The translations under genes were made by a program, and so were the position numbers. Of a stretch of 24,407 nucleotides of DNA, positions 13,919-23,661 are shown one piece after another. The notes under the pieces are model-generated. The model had not been told where the DNA came from and did not search any database. It saw only the letters and a program-made list of their open reading frames with translations. The DNA comes from a virus, in the IMG/VR virus record IMGVR_UViG_3300017772_000122, positions 1 to 24,407 of that record; one strand, 5' to 3'. Numbering within the stretch: the stretch's first letter is position 1; each line of letters opens with the position of its first letter.

Positions 13919-16900
13919 ATGGCAGAACTTAAGCACACGTTTGTTAAAGGTCGAATGAATAAAGACCTTGACGAAAGACTTATACCTAATGGCGAATATA
14001 GAGATGCGTTAAATATTCAAGTTTCCAGCTCAGAAGGGTCTGATGCTGGGGCTATTGAAAATATATTAGGTAATAAAAAAGTTTTTGATCTAGGCCTAAC
14101 AAATGCTACTTGTATAGGAACAGCTAAGGATTTATTAAATAAAAAAATATACTGGTTTGTTACCTCTGATAATGTAGATGGTATATATGAATATGATACA
14201 GTAAATAATATTGTTAATCCAATATTAATTGATCCTAAAACACAAAATACAGAAAATATAACCAACGGGGCTTTATGGCCTCATGAAGATGGAGTTATTG
14301 TTAGGGGAATAAGTCCGCAACTTCAATCAAGCATATTTTTTAGTGGGGAAGAAGTACCTACAGGAGAAAAAGAGGCTTTATTAAAAAATAACGTGTATAT
14401 CACATGCGAAGAGCCCTTTATAGAGATAGATATATTTAAAAATAGCGTCGCTAAATCAGGCAATGATCAGATAGCGTCACCTTCAATTTTATTGAAAGGA
14501 ACAAAATATACTGATAAAATACAGGCTCAATTAAATTTAACTTTTAAATATAACACTGATGCTGTTTTAAACTTTGATAAAAAGTATTTTATTTTTGGAG
14601 CAAATATAATTGGTGGGTTATTGTTTTTTACAGATGGACTAAACGAGCCCCGTGTTATTGATATAGAAAAATTTAAATATTATTCAAAAGAGTTAAAAAA
14701 TGAAGATGGCGAAATATTAAATAACTCTACTGGTGTAATAATTGATAATTTTACAAAGCGGGCATTATTAGAAGAAGATATTTCTGTTGCAAAAATAGCT
14801 CCGCAATCTTCTCCAAAAATGGAATTAAGAAATACTCTAAGAGAAGGTAATGTAAATTATAATTATACTTCTTTTAATTTTTATAAAAATGGCAATTTAG
14901 TATTACCTGCGAATGAAGATCCTATTTTAACAAAAGATTTTTTTGGGAGTGCTGATTGGAAAGTTGGGGATAATTTATTAATTGAATTTGAAGATAACAA
15001 TAAAGATTATGAAGCAGTAGTTAAGATTTTATCAATAAAAGAATCTACTATTGATTTAGAAGTTATTTCATATAATGAGGAGCCTGAAGACAAAGACTAT
15101 GATGTAACTATTACATTAATAGAATCTGACCCCATATACGAACTTAAATTTCCTAGATTTGCTTATAGATGGAAATACAATGATAACACCTTTTCAACCT
15201 TTTCTCCTTTCACTCCCCCAGCTTTTATTGCAAATGATTTTGAGTATGATGCGGCTAAAGGCTTTAATGTAGGTGCTACAAACAATCTTAGAAAAATAAT
15301 TCTTTCCGATATAAATATTGGTGCAGACACTGTAAAATCTATTGAAATATTATTAAAGTTTGACGATGACAACAATGTTTATATTATCGGTGAAGCTAAA
15401 AGGAAAGATATTGATGATACCAGATTAACTTTTGAAATAACAAAAGAAATAATAAAATCAACTGTTCCAAATTTGCAATTGTTAAGGCAATGGGATAACG
15501 TGCCAAAAAAAGCATTTGCGCAAGAGATGGTTGGTAATCGTATTATTTATGGGAATTATTATCAAAATTATGATATAACATATGAACCTAAGTTTGAAGT
15601 CGGACTAACTACTATTGATAACACGTTAAAAAAGAGCATTAAATCTAATAGAAATTATGAACTTGGTGTTGTTTACGTTGATAAATTTAATAGACAAACA
15701 CCTGTTCTATCTGACGAAAGCGCCGCTGTCTTCGTTGACAAAACCATGTCTGACAAAAATACAGCCTTAAAAGTAAAACTTACCACTGAACCTCCAGCGT
15801 GGGCAACACATTTTAAATTTTTTATAAAAGAAACATCAGCTGAATATTATAATTTAGCAGCTGATAGATTTTATTTTGATGATGAAAAAGGTTTTTGTTA
15901 TATTTCTTTTCCATCAGCCGAAAGAAATAAAATAACAGAAGATAGTTATTTATATTTGAAGAAGGAACACAGTAGAGATATAGCTGTAAAAGACAATACT
16001 AATAGATACAAAATAATAAATATATCTAATGAGCCACCAGAGTTTATTACCGAAAAATTAGATGTAATAGATACTTTATTAAATACATTATTTAATACAT
16101 CTTTTGGTGATGGGGCTACAATATCTCAAAAACAAGAAGGCTCAACTCCTGCCGAAGGATTTAATAAAATATTAGTAAGGTCAGTAAATTCAACAGGTTC
16201 AGCGGTTGATACAGACAATGACGGTGTCTCTAATAGTGAATCAGGAGATCAAGGAATTGATGACCAATTCAAAACAAATTTAAAGCCTGGTAATTATATA
16301 AAGTTTATTGTTGCGGGTAAAAGCTCTAAGGCATATAAAATAAAATCGATTCGCTACGATGTGATTGGAGACCACGAAGCAGAAATAAAATTTTATGAAC
16401 CTTTTGGAACCGATGTTAACGTAATTTATACTGATCCAAATAGTGATACGTCTTCAATGAAGCCAAATATTGAAATGCAAATATTGAAAAACTCAATTAA
16501 TGCTGGAGATAATGAATTCAATGGAAGGTTTTTTATTAAAATACAAAGCAATGGTCTTTTAACACAAGCTGGAACAATTGACGAAGAAACCCTAGAAGAC
16601 GGCAAAGAGTACTTCAACGCAGATGTTGTAAATTTTGATGGGGCGAGAGTAGCTGAGGGAAATGGTGTCTCTAAAGCCCCTGTTTATGCGGCAGCTCACA
16701 GAACAGACCCTAAAACGCGGCAATGGTTTAATAAGTATAAAATAGGTCTTAAATTACCGAGCGTTGTGTTTTTTCAAACTCAAAATAGAGATGATGTTAG
16801 CTTTTTTAGGGGGCTAAATAATGGTACCTTAGTTAAGTTTAGTAATCATGACACTATTTACACAGTAGGTAGTATTTTAAAAACTAAGACTGACACCGGT

Positions 16901-19900
16901 AACCGTGATGTTTTTTCAATACTATTTGTAGATGATGACGGAAATAGACAAGAGTTAACAGAAGACGTTGTTAAAATTGAAGAAAGATTACGACCAAATT
17001 TTATATCTTTATCAAGACTGCAAGAAGCAGGGGAAGGGCAAAATGTTTTTACAAATAATCCCGCTATTTTTGAAACAGAGCCTGTTAGACAAAAAACAGA
17101 ATTAGATATTTATTACGAAACTGAAAAAGCGTATGAAATTAGCGAACATTCTGATGAAAAAATATTGAATTGGTATAACTGTTTTAGCTTTGGAAATGGC
17201 GTAGAAACAAATAGAATAAGAGATGATTTTAATGCACCTTTTATTAAAAACGGCGTTAAAGCTTCCACTGTACTAGAAGAAGGTTATCAAGAAGACCATA
17301 AATTTAATGGATTGATATGGTCTGGTATTATTAATTCTAAATCGTCTATTAATAATTCTAATCGATTTATTCAAGCAGAAACAATTACAAAAGACTTTTT
17401 GCCATCCTACGGTAAAATACAAAAGTTGCATACCTGGGATAATGCGATGGTTATATTTTTAGAAAATAAAGTTTTAAGAGTATACGCTAATAAATCTCAA
17501 TTATTTGATGCTAATGGTAATGGTACTTTAACATCAACAAATAGAGTAATAGGGGATGCTCAAGAATATAATGGTGAATATGGCATTTCAAATGATCCAT
17601 CTTCGTTTGCTGCTTTTGGCTTTAGATGCTATTTTGTAGATAGAAAAAATGGTAAAGTTTTACGGTTGTCTAAAGACGGGTTGACTCCAATTTCTGATAT
17701 TAACATGAACGATTTCTTTAGGGATCGCTTAGCAACTAGTCAAACAATTTTTGGTTCATTTGACGAAAGAAATAAAATTTATAATATATCATTTACAACC
17801 GATGATGACACCGTTTGTTTTTCAGAAAGTGTAAATGGTTGGGTAACAAGAAAGTCATTTGTGCCTCAAAATGCCATATCAATAAATTCAAAGTATTTTA
17901 CATTTAATAATGACAACTTATGGCAGCATGCATCCACTGCCTCAGATAGAAATAATTTTTATGGCGTAGCAGGTGAATCGTTTGTGCAGTTTGAAATAAA
18001 CGAAGACCCGTCAGCGGTAAAAAAATTTAAAACACTTAGTTACGAAGGAAGTAAAGATTGGACTGCTGAGGTTGTTACTGATAAAGAAAAATCATCTGAA
18101 ATAACTTTTACAGACAAAGAAGGTAAATTCTTTTCAAATATTAAAGGGGAAGAAAAATTTGATTCTGAAACAGCTAGTAATATTGATTTAAAGAAATTTA
18201 ATTTTCAAGGTATTGGCAGGTCATCATCACAAGATACTATACAAGATAATAGAGTAAAAAACATTTTAAGTTTTATAGCTTTAACATCACTAAATGTTAT
18301 TAAGCAAGTTAAAAATTTTAGTAACCTATACCCTGGTGATAAAATAATTTCTTCAACTGTTTCAATAAATATATTTCCGCCAAATAATAAATATAAAGTA
18401 AAAGCATCTAATTTTAAAGGTACTAATTGTACTTTTTCTCAAAATGGGGATGGTGTTACTATAACTTATACTCATGGCATTATAGCACAACCTACAGAAA
18501 GTAAACAAATTTCTGTGCCAATACAAGGGGGCGTTTTAATACTAAAAGATATAGATGTAACTGTAACAAGAAAAACAAATATATCTAATTCAATATCTTC
18601 CACAGGTCCCCAAACATTTTTAGTTTCAGGAAAACCAGGAGAGGTTATCAATGTAACTAATGATACTATAAAAGCTAATGAAGGCTTTAAACTATTACCC
18701 TCTAACGTATATATTGATAATGTTAGTGTAAATTCTAATAGTTCTATAACCCAGTTAAAGGGAACAGAAGATATTGTAAATACTCAAGAAAATATATTAA
18801 TACAAAGCGGGCAAACTAGTGTTTTATATACTGTTAAAGCTTTACCGTCTAAAATAATTATTCCTGACAAAATTTTAGACACTAAAAAAATAACAACCAC
18901 TGCTTTAAAAAATGAATTTGAATCAAGACAATTAATTGTTTCTGGAGAAGAAGGCGCAATATTTAAATACGTATTAAATGATGGCACTTCTGATACTCAG
19001 CAACAAACTATAACTATAGGCGAAAATAAAACCGCAGTTGTTAATATTAAATTTACTAATTCAGATTACAACGCAGCAGCAACATATATTTTAACATTTT
19101 CAATAGGTGATAAAACTAAATTTGGAAATAATTTTGGAGTTAAAACTTTAACATTTACGAGGGCTGCGCGCAGTAAAAAAGAGTTAAAATTTAGAGTGAC
19201 TCATTTTGACCCTACCAATGGATCGTTAAAAACAAAAAGTTTTTTTGGTTTTGGGGACTCAAGTATATCAAAACAAAAAGTTTCATTACAATTTACATTA
19301 AATTCAAGTTACGATTATTCAATTATAAAACAAGTTCAAGAAAAAGATTTTGTTTTTTCTAATGAAAATAAAAACGAAGTATCTATCAGCAATATATTAA
19401 TATCTGTGGGTGGTACTGGTAATGAGCATGTAGTTACGTTCGAGTTTACAGTTAGCTCTGCTGAATTAATTGAAAATGAAACTGTTTCGCTTGAATTAGA
19501 TACTTTTGTAAATAAAAAAATAACATTAACTATTGCTTACAACGACACCAACCAAGCGTCGGATTATAATGGAGCATTTAAAAATAGTTTAAGCACAATA
19601 CAAGGAATTGCTGGTGTGGCTAATTCAGCTCTTACTCCTATACAGTATGGTATAACTATGAATTCTACTTTTCAGTTATTAGATGGAGTTGGAGAAGATG
19701 CTCTTAAAGCAGACGAATTTAAGCTTTTTGATGCTAGCTCTGGGGGCAATGATGTTACCAGTACTTATGACGATAATAACGAATTAACTCTATCGTTTAG
19801 TAAAGTTACTGAAGGCGCTAGCATAATATTAAATCCCTCTAATTTTGTATTTCCGAATGCAAATGCTACTTTAACAATTAGGCCAAGTAGAGATATAACA

Positions 19901-21316
19901 GAAAGCGTACCCGCTGTGCCGGCAAATAGTTTTGTTTTAAAAATTAATAAAATATTTGCGAGAGCAGTAAATGTCCCAGATTATGAAAACGGAGAAGGTG
20001 GTTATTTTGCAACACCTGTATTTGATGAAAACAAGCAATGGAAATATCTTTCGGCAAAATCAAGTAATGAAGTTACTGAAACTTCTAGTGTAGCAAATAC
20101 AAAAAGACTTGTGCAATTTGTTTATAAAATAGACAGAAGAGACTATTCTTACCCTAATTTCCCCCGTGTTGTCAAATTTGCCGATGGAAGTAACTCTTTT
20201 TATGATTTAGTAGATGAGGATACTTCAGCTGTTGAAGAGGCTTCTAACGCCACGTACACAGACATCGCGGGGAATAGCGTTTCTGTAGCTGGCCCTTATG
20301 TTGTTACTAACGATGGATTAACATTAACAGTAAATCTATTAATAAACATAGAAAACATAACAACAAATGCTAAAACATTATCTACACTAGATTTAAAAAT
20401 ACCATTAGATTGCAAACAAAATAGCTTAGTTAAATTAAGCATGCTGTTTCCTAGTAAAGAGCAGGCTTGTGATACAGATGGCTTTATAAAAACACCATTT
20501 AGAATATATAATTTAAACCCTTCAGAAAATATTCCTAATCAAATGTCTTTTATTTCTGGATTATTCACTCCCATTCCACCAGCGGGAGGATTTGTTCCTG
20601 AAGCTAAGTTAGGCACTTTTCAGGGCAGTTTTAATGATAATGATATATATACTAAAGATTTTACAAATTCCGTTATATATAAAATTTCGCCTCGTGGAAC
20701 AGATGGTGGAAGAATAATAGATATAACAGACTTATGTTATGATTTCGACAAAGCAAGGGTTTTAACTTCAATAGAAAAAGTTAGCCCATATGGGTGGGGA
20801 GAATCAGATCAAGGCTATTGGGCACAATTTAATTTAACACCTTCAAATTTAATTCCTAACAACGCTCTTTTTACTAATTTTACAGTAAATATGCAAATCC
20901 CTCTTCCCACTCCTAATGTTCTTGATGCTATTGAAAGGAAAAAAATTGCAGATGCAATTAAAGCAGCAAAAAATACTTTTGGATTTGGGATTAGAGTAAC
21001 AGGTAATGGTGCTTCTAGTATTGTTGGCAAAATATTAGCAATAAATATAAGTCATTCTGATAATGAATTTGACTTATATGGAATTAATAATGGAGATAGG
21101 CTTGACTTTACTACTGAAGAAGTAAATTCAAATTTCTCTAATATATATATTAATAGTATACCAGCAACGGCTAAAAAATTCAGAATATCTGTTTGGGTAC
21201 AAGACAACGCATTTTTAGGATTAGACTATAAAGCTTCTACATCTTGGTCAACATTCAAATATATAACAGAAAGCAAAGCAGGGACTGTTGCTAAGAGAAA
21301 CGCATATGGCAAATAA
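13919..21316 (+). CDS. Giant tail nozzle (stabilisation / muzzle-type) protein
   Basis: The product has 2465 residues. The N-terminal motif RMNKDLDERLIPNGEYRDAL followed by NIQVSSSEGSDAGAI (about 12-45) is typical of podovirus tail-nozzle proteins. Residues ~400-700 contain FAYRWKYNDNTFSTFSPFTP and repeated aromatic strands. About residue 764 there is a DTDNDGVSN segment resembling a calcium-binding loop. Around 1080-1330, WYNCFSFGNGVETNRIRDDF, YGISNDPSSFAAFGFRCYF and GKVLRLSKDGLTPISD resemble the beta-propeller part of P22 gp10-like and crAss-like muzzle proteins. The last ~1050 residues are Ig-like or related beta modules; LVSGKPGEV (about 1568) and IVSGEEGAI (about 1673) mark two copies some 105 residues apart. 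It probably closes the tail and bears fibre contacts. The end overlaps the next gene. Confidence 0.75.
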   Translation: MAELKHTFVKGRMNKDLDERLIPNGEYRDALNIQVSSSEGSDAGAIENILGNKKVFDLGLTNATCIGTAKDLLNKKIYWFVTSDNVDGIYEYDTVNNIVNPILIDPKTQNTENITNGALWPHEDGVIVRGISPQLQSSIFFSGEEVPTGEKEALLKNNVYITCEEPFIEIDIFKNSVAKSGNDQIASPSILLKGTKYTDKIQAQLNLTFKYNTDAVLNFDKKYFIFGANIIGGLLFFTDGLNEPRVIDIEKFKYYSKELKNEDGEILNNSTGVIIDNFTKRALLEEDISVAKIAPQSSPKMELRNTLREGNVNYNYTSFNFYKNGNLVLPANEDPILTKDFFGSADWKVGDNLLIEFEDNNKDYEAVVKILSIKESTIDLEVISYNEEPEDKDYDVTITLIESDPIYELKFPRFAYRWKYNDNTFSTFSPFTPPAFIANDFEYDAAKGFNVGATNNLRKIILSDINIGADTVKSIEILLKFDDDNNVYIIGEAKRKDIDDTRLTFEITKEIIKSTVPNLQLLRQWDNVPKKAFAQEMVGNRIIYGNYYQNYDITYEPKFEVGLTTIDNTLKKSIKSNRNYELGVVYVDKFNRQTPVLSDESAAVFVDKTMSDKNTALKVKLTTEPPAWATHFKFFIKETSAEYYNLAADRFYFDDEKGFCYISFPSAERNKITEDSYLYLKKEHSRDIAVKDNTNRYKIINISNEPPEFITEKLDVIDTLLNTLFNTSFGDGATISQKQEGSTPAEGFNKILVRSVNSTGSAVDTDNDGVSNSESGDQGIDDQFKTNLKPGNYIKFIVAGKSSKAYKIKSIRYDVIGDHEAEIKFYEPFGTDVNVIYTDPNSDTSSMKPNIEMQILKNSINAGDNEFNGRFFIKIQSNGLLTQAGTIDEETLEDGKEYFNADVVNFDGARVAEGNGVSKAPVYAAAHRTDPKTRQWFNKYKIGLKLPSVVFFQTQNRDDVSFFRGLNNGTLVKFSNHDTIYTVGSILKTKTDTGNRDVFSILFVDDDGNRQELTEDVVKIEERLRPNFISLSRLQEAGEGQNVFTNNPAIFETEPVRQKTELDIYYETEKAYEISEHSDEKILNWYNCFSFGNGVETNRIRDDFNAPFIKNGVKASTVLEEGYQEDHKFNGLIWSGIINSKSSINNSNRFIQAETITKDFLPSYGKIQKLHTWDNAMVIFLENKVLRVYANKSQLFDANGNGTLTSTNRVIGDAQEYNGEYGISNDPSSFAAFGFRCYFVDRKNGKVLRLSKDGLTPISDINMNDFFRDRLATSQTIFGSFDERNKIYNISFTTDDDTVCFSESVNGWVTRKSFVPQNAISINSKYFTFNNDNLWQHASTASDRNNFYGVAGESFVQFEINEDPSAVKKFKTLSYEGSKDWTAEVVTDKEKSSEITFTDKEGKFFSNIKGEEKFDSETASNIDLKKFNFQGIGRSSSQDTIQDNRVKNILSFIALTSLNVIKQVKNFSNLYPGDKIISSTVSINIFPPNNKYKVKASNFKGTNCTFSQNGDGVTITYTHGIIAQPTESKQISVPIQGGVLILKDIDVTVTRKTNISNSISSTGPQTFLVSGKPGEVINVTNDTIKANEGFKLLPSNVYIDNVSVNSNSSITQLKGTEDIVNTQENILIQSGQTSVLYTVKALPSKIIIPDKILDTKKITTTALKNEFESRQLIVSGEEGAIFKYVLNDGTSDTQQQTITIGENKTAVVNIKFTNSDYNAAATYILTFSIGDKTKFGNNFGVKTLTFTRAARSKKELKFRVTHFDPTNGSLKTKSFFGFGDSSISKQKVSLQFTLNSSYDYSIIKQVQEKDFVFSNENKNEVSISNILISVGGTGNEHVVTFEFTVSSAELIENETVSLELDTFVNKKITLTIAYNDTNQASDYNGAFKNSLSTIQGIAGVANSALTPIQYGITMNSTFQLLDGVGEDALKADEFKLFDASSGGNDVTSTYDDNNELTLSFSKVTEGASIILNPSNFVFPNANATLTIRPSRDITESVPAVPANSFVLKINKIFARAVNVPDYENGEGGYFATPVFDENKQWKYLSAKSSNEVTETSSVANTKRLVQFVYKIDRRDYSYPNFPRVVKFADGSNSFYDLVDEDTSAVEEASNATYTDIAGNSVSVAGPYVVTNDGLTLTVNLLINIENITTNAKTLSTLDLKIPLDCKQNSLVKLSMLFPSKEQACDTDGFIKTPFRIYNLNPSENIPNQMSFISGLFTPIPPAGGFVPEAKLGTFQGSFNDNDIYTKDFTNSVIYKISPRGTDGGRIIDITDLCYDFDKARVLTSIEKVSPYGWGESDQGYWAQFNLTPSNLIPNNALFTNFTVNMQIPLPTPNVLDAIERKKIADAIKAAKNTFGFGIRVTGNGASSIVGKILAINISHSDNEFDLYGINNGDRLDFTTEEVNSNFSNIYINSIPATAKKFRISVWVQDNAFLGLDYKASTSWSTFKYITESKAGTVAKRNAYGK

Positions 21317-21629
21317 AACAATAACATTTTCAAAACCAGTAAACACATCGTTGCAAGCAACAGACATTGTATATTACTTGGATCCTAATAATACAAGACA
21401 AAAATTGGGTAAGTGTATAAGCGTTGCAGTCGATAGATTATCTTTTGTGGTTGATGTAGATAATACAGCTAAACCACCACAAGATAATGCGTACTTTATG
21501 TTTAATAAAAATAACGTAATAAATACTAATGGGCTCATTGGTTACCATGCAACCGTAACTATGACTAACACATCAACAGAATTTTGCGAGCTTTATGCGG
21601 TCAATTCCGAAGCAAGCTTTAGCAGTTAA
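21306..21629 (+). CDS. Small conserved structural protein
   Basis: From ATG 21306 the product has 107 residues, beginning MANKTITFSKPVNTSLQATD. It continues DIVYYLDPNNTRQKLG, AYFMFNKNNVINTNGLIGYH, ATVTMTNTS and ends CELYAVNSEASFSS. The pattern F-M-F-x-K-x-N-x-x-N-T-x-x-L-x-G-Y-x-A-x-V ... E-L-x-A-V is familiar from small proteins of marine phages, including T4-like ones, encoded near tail genes; its role is not known. The first in-frame ATG at 21288 would add six residues (MLRETH), but starting at MANK fits the family better and gives only an 11-base overlap with the giant gene. All-beta composition with no membrane segment suggests a virion decoration or tail accessory. Confidence 0.65.
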   Translation: MANKTITFSKPVNTSLQATDIVYYLDPNNTRQKLGKCISVAVDRLSFVVDVDNTAKPPQDNAYFMFNKNNVINTNGLIGYHATVTMTNTSTEFCELYAVNSEASFSS

Positions 21630-21640
21630 ATATAATAATT

Positions 21641-22288
21641 ATGGCAGAACAATCAGGTTTTGGGGAGGCCGTGCAGGGCACATCAAAAAGCGATCCAGGC
21701 GCATTTGGGCAAATAGCCGAGGGCTTAGCCGGTATGGCTGGTGGATTAATTGGTGGTCGCGCTAGAAGGAGAGAACAGCGTGCGGCTAGACAAGAATTAA
21801 AACAACAAAGACAAGCATACGAATCATTTGAGTTTAAAGATCCGTCTGCAAACTTAACTAATCCTTTTGAGGATTTAACAGTTAATCAACAGCAGGCACA
21901 ATTTGCGGCGCAACAACAACAACAGGGCTTAGCTGGTGCATTAGGTGGCTTACAACAAGCAGCGGGTGGGTCTGGTATTGCCGCATTAGCTCAAACTTTA
22001 GCACAGCAACAATCAGCTAATTTACAGCAAGCATCAGCTAGTATTGGCCAACAAGAAACTGCTAATCAAATGGCTAGAGCAAAAGGGCAACAGACACTAG
22101 AGCAACAAAGAGCAGCTGGCACAGCAGCGTTAGAAGCAAAAGAATTCGGGCGTACTGAAACATTATTTGGTATGGCACAACAACGCAAAGCAGCAGCTGA
22201 TGAAGCTCGCAGAAAAGCAACAGAAGGTTTGGTAGGCGGAGTAGCTAATATGGCTGTAGGAGCAGCAAGAGTAGCCGCAGGCGGTTAA
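21641..22288 (+). CDS. Gln/Ala-rich candidate ejection (internal virion) protein
   Basis: The product has 215 residues. The N-terminus has a glycine-rich hydrophobic patch (FGQIAEGLAGMAGGLIGG, about 22-39) then a basic helix (RARRREQRAARQELKQQRQA). The centre contains NPFEDLTVNQQQAQFAAQQQ (about 73-92) and GGLQQAAGGSGIAALAQTLA (about 101-120) followed by more Gln/Ala helices. The C-terminus again has a small Gly/Ala/Val-rich helix (GLVGGVANMAVGAARVAAGG). The N-P-x-E-D-L-T-V-N ... G-G-S-G-I-A-A-L-A-Q pattern recurs in marine phages. Amphipathic, low-aromatic, Gly-patched chains like this are usual for proteins packed inside the head and injected to form a channel through the envelope. That role is inferred from composition and position. 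Confidence 0.6.
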   Translation: MAEQSGFGEAVQGTSKSDPGAFGQIAEGLAGMAGGLIGGRARRREQRAARQELKQQRQAYESFEFKDPSANLTNPFEDLTVNQQQAQFAAQQQQQGLAGALGGLQQAAGGSGIAALAQTLAQQQSANLQQASASIGQQETANQMARAKGQQTLEQQRAAGTAALEAKEFGRTETLFGMAQQRKAAADEARRKATEGLVGGVANMAVGAARVAAGG

Positions 22289-22298
22289 AATAACGAAT

Positions 22299-23660
22299 AT
22301 GGCAAATATATCATTAATTAAAGGTGCTGGATTAGCAGCAAATAAATTCACAGACGTTACAAAAGGCGTCCGCCAAGCTGTTTTAAGAGGAGAGCAAGCA
22401 TTGCTTAGGGTAAATGCTGAGCGCAAAAGGCTAGAAGAAAACAACGCCCGAGCTATCGCTCAACTTCCAATGTTAGACCAAAGTAAATTTCCTTCTGAAA
22501 TAAGAGACTGGGCGGCAGCAAATGCTATGAATGTAAGACAAGAAGCTATTTCAGCTATTAATAACCCAGATCTTGGCCCTGTTGAAAAACAAATGGCTAT
22601 TAGCAAAGCAATTGAAAAAGTTAACGCCGTTGCGGCAAAGGGGAATGAATTTAAACAATTTAAGCTTGATTTTGCAGATTACGAAAAAGACGATGTAAGC
22701 GAACTAAATTCAGAAAATAGAATGCGTGCTGTTAATGATATTCACGAAGGTAGGTATCAAATTAATGCAGAAGGCAATTTTGATTTTTTTGACGAAAACC
22801 GTAATTTATCGTACACAAAAACTTTTGATGAAGTTATAAACACTAAATTAATAGACAGGAGGGATGACGCTTATAAAAAACAACTTGAAGCGCTCGCTCC
22901 TATCTTTGATGAATTAGGGGTGAAAGGCAGAGGTATAGAAACATTTAATTCTAGAGTGCAAGCTGAACTTGCTAAAATTGAGGAGTATTCTGATGTTGAT
23001 CTAGCCTCTATCGCAGTAGATAATTTAGGTAGAAAAGATTTACTACAAGATATTTTACCAGCAATTAAAGAAGATATTAATGATGGTAAATTTGATGACC
23101 CTGAGTTAAAAGAAAAAGTTCTTAATACTATCGCTATAGAATATGAGACTGCTGCTAAAACAGCATATGATGCAGCTGTAAAAGACAGAAGGGCTTTGCT
23201 CGAAGTAAAAAATAAAGAAAAAGTGACTCCTCCAGATGAACTTGTTGCTTTAGGTGGGCAGGAAGCTATTAAATTTATAAACGACCCTGTAAGTTACTTT
23301 AGATCTGTTTCAACTGATAAAGTTGCATATGACGAAAACGATAAAATATTTCAACTAACTACATATGATGCAGAAGGAAAAGAAATTCCTATTTCATATG
23401 ATTTAACAAATGTTAGTGATATAACAAGGCTTTTTAACGAAATACAAGCAAATAAAGCTTATTCACCGGCTCAGCGCGTTAAAATTGAACAAGGTTTAAG
23501 AGCATTATTAGAAAGCCCTGAATTCAAACAATATATGGGGTCTATACAAACTCAGTTAAGCCAAAGAGAACAGCAGGCACAGGAAGAAACCCAAGGGATG
23601 CTTAGTAGACTCCAGGGAAAAGTGAATACAGGCAATTTACCAATCGAAACACAGGAATAG
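22299..23660 (+). CDS. Helical candidate internal virion protein
   Basis: The product has 453 residues, predicted almost entirely helical. The N-terminus, MANISLIKGAGLAANKFTDV followed by a Lys/Arg/Glu-rich helix (GEQALLRVNAERKRLEENNA), leads into repeated amphipathic helices such as EIRDWAAANAMNVRQEAISA and EKQMAISKAIEKVNAVAAKG. A middle segment (YQINAEGNFDFFDENRNLSY) breaks the helices. The C-terminal end is Gln/Glu-rich (SQREQQAQEETQGMLS). It is ten bases after the Gln/Ala-rich gene and one base before a gene that looks like the start of a large ejection protein. This is the place of the middle internal virion protein in podoviruses. No enzymatic motif was seen, and the family was not recognised by sequence. 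Confidence 0.5.
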   Translation: MANISLIKGAGLAANKFTDVTKGVRQAVLRGEQALLRVNAERKRLEENNARAIAQLPMLDQSKFPSEIRDWAAANAMNVRQEAISAINNPDLGPVEKQMAISKAIEKVNAVAAKGNEFKQFKLDFADYEKDDVSELNSENRMRAVNDIHEGRYQINAEGNFDFFDENRNLSYTKTFDEVINTKLIDRRDDAYKKQLEALAPIFDELGVKGRGIETFNSRVQAELAKIEEYSDVDLASIAVDNLGRKDLLQDILPAIKEDINDGKFDDPELKEKVLNTIAIEYETAAKTAYDAAVKDRRALLEVKNKEKVTPPDELVALGGQEAIKFINDPVSYFRSVSTDKVAYDENDKIFQLTTYDAEGKEIPISYDLTNVSDITRLFNEIQANKAYSPAQRVKIEQGLRALLESPEFKQYMGSIQTQLSQREQQAQEETQGMLSRLQGKVNTGNLPIETQE

Positions 23661-23661
23661 C

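Noticed and set aside
21288-21305. Upstream ATG at 21288 for the small structural protein
   Set aside because: It adds only MLRETH, overlaps the giant tail gene by more bases, and the family start looks like MANKTITF at 21306.
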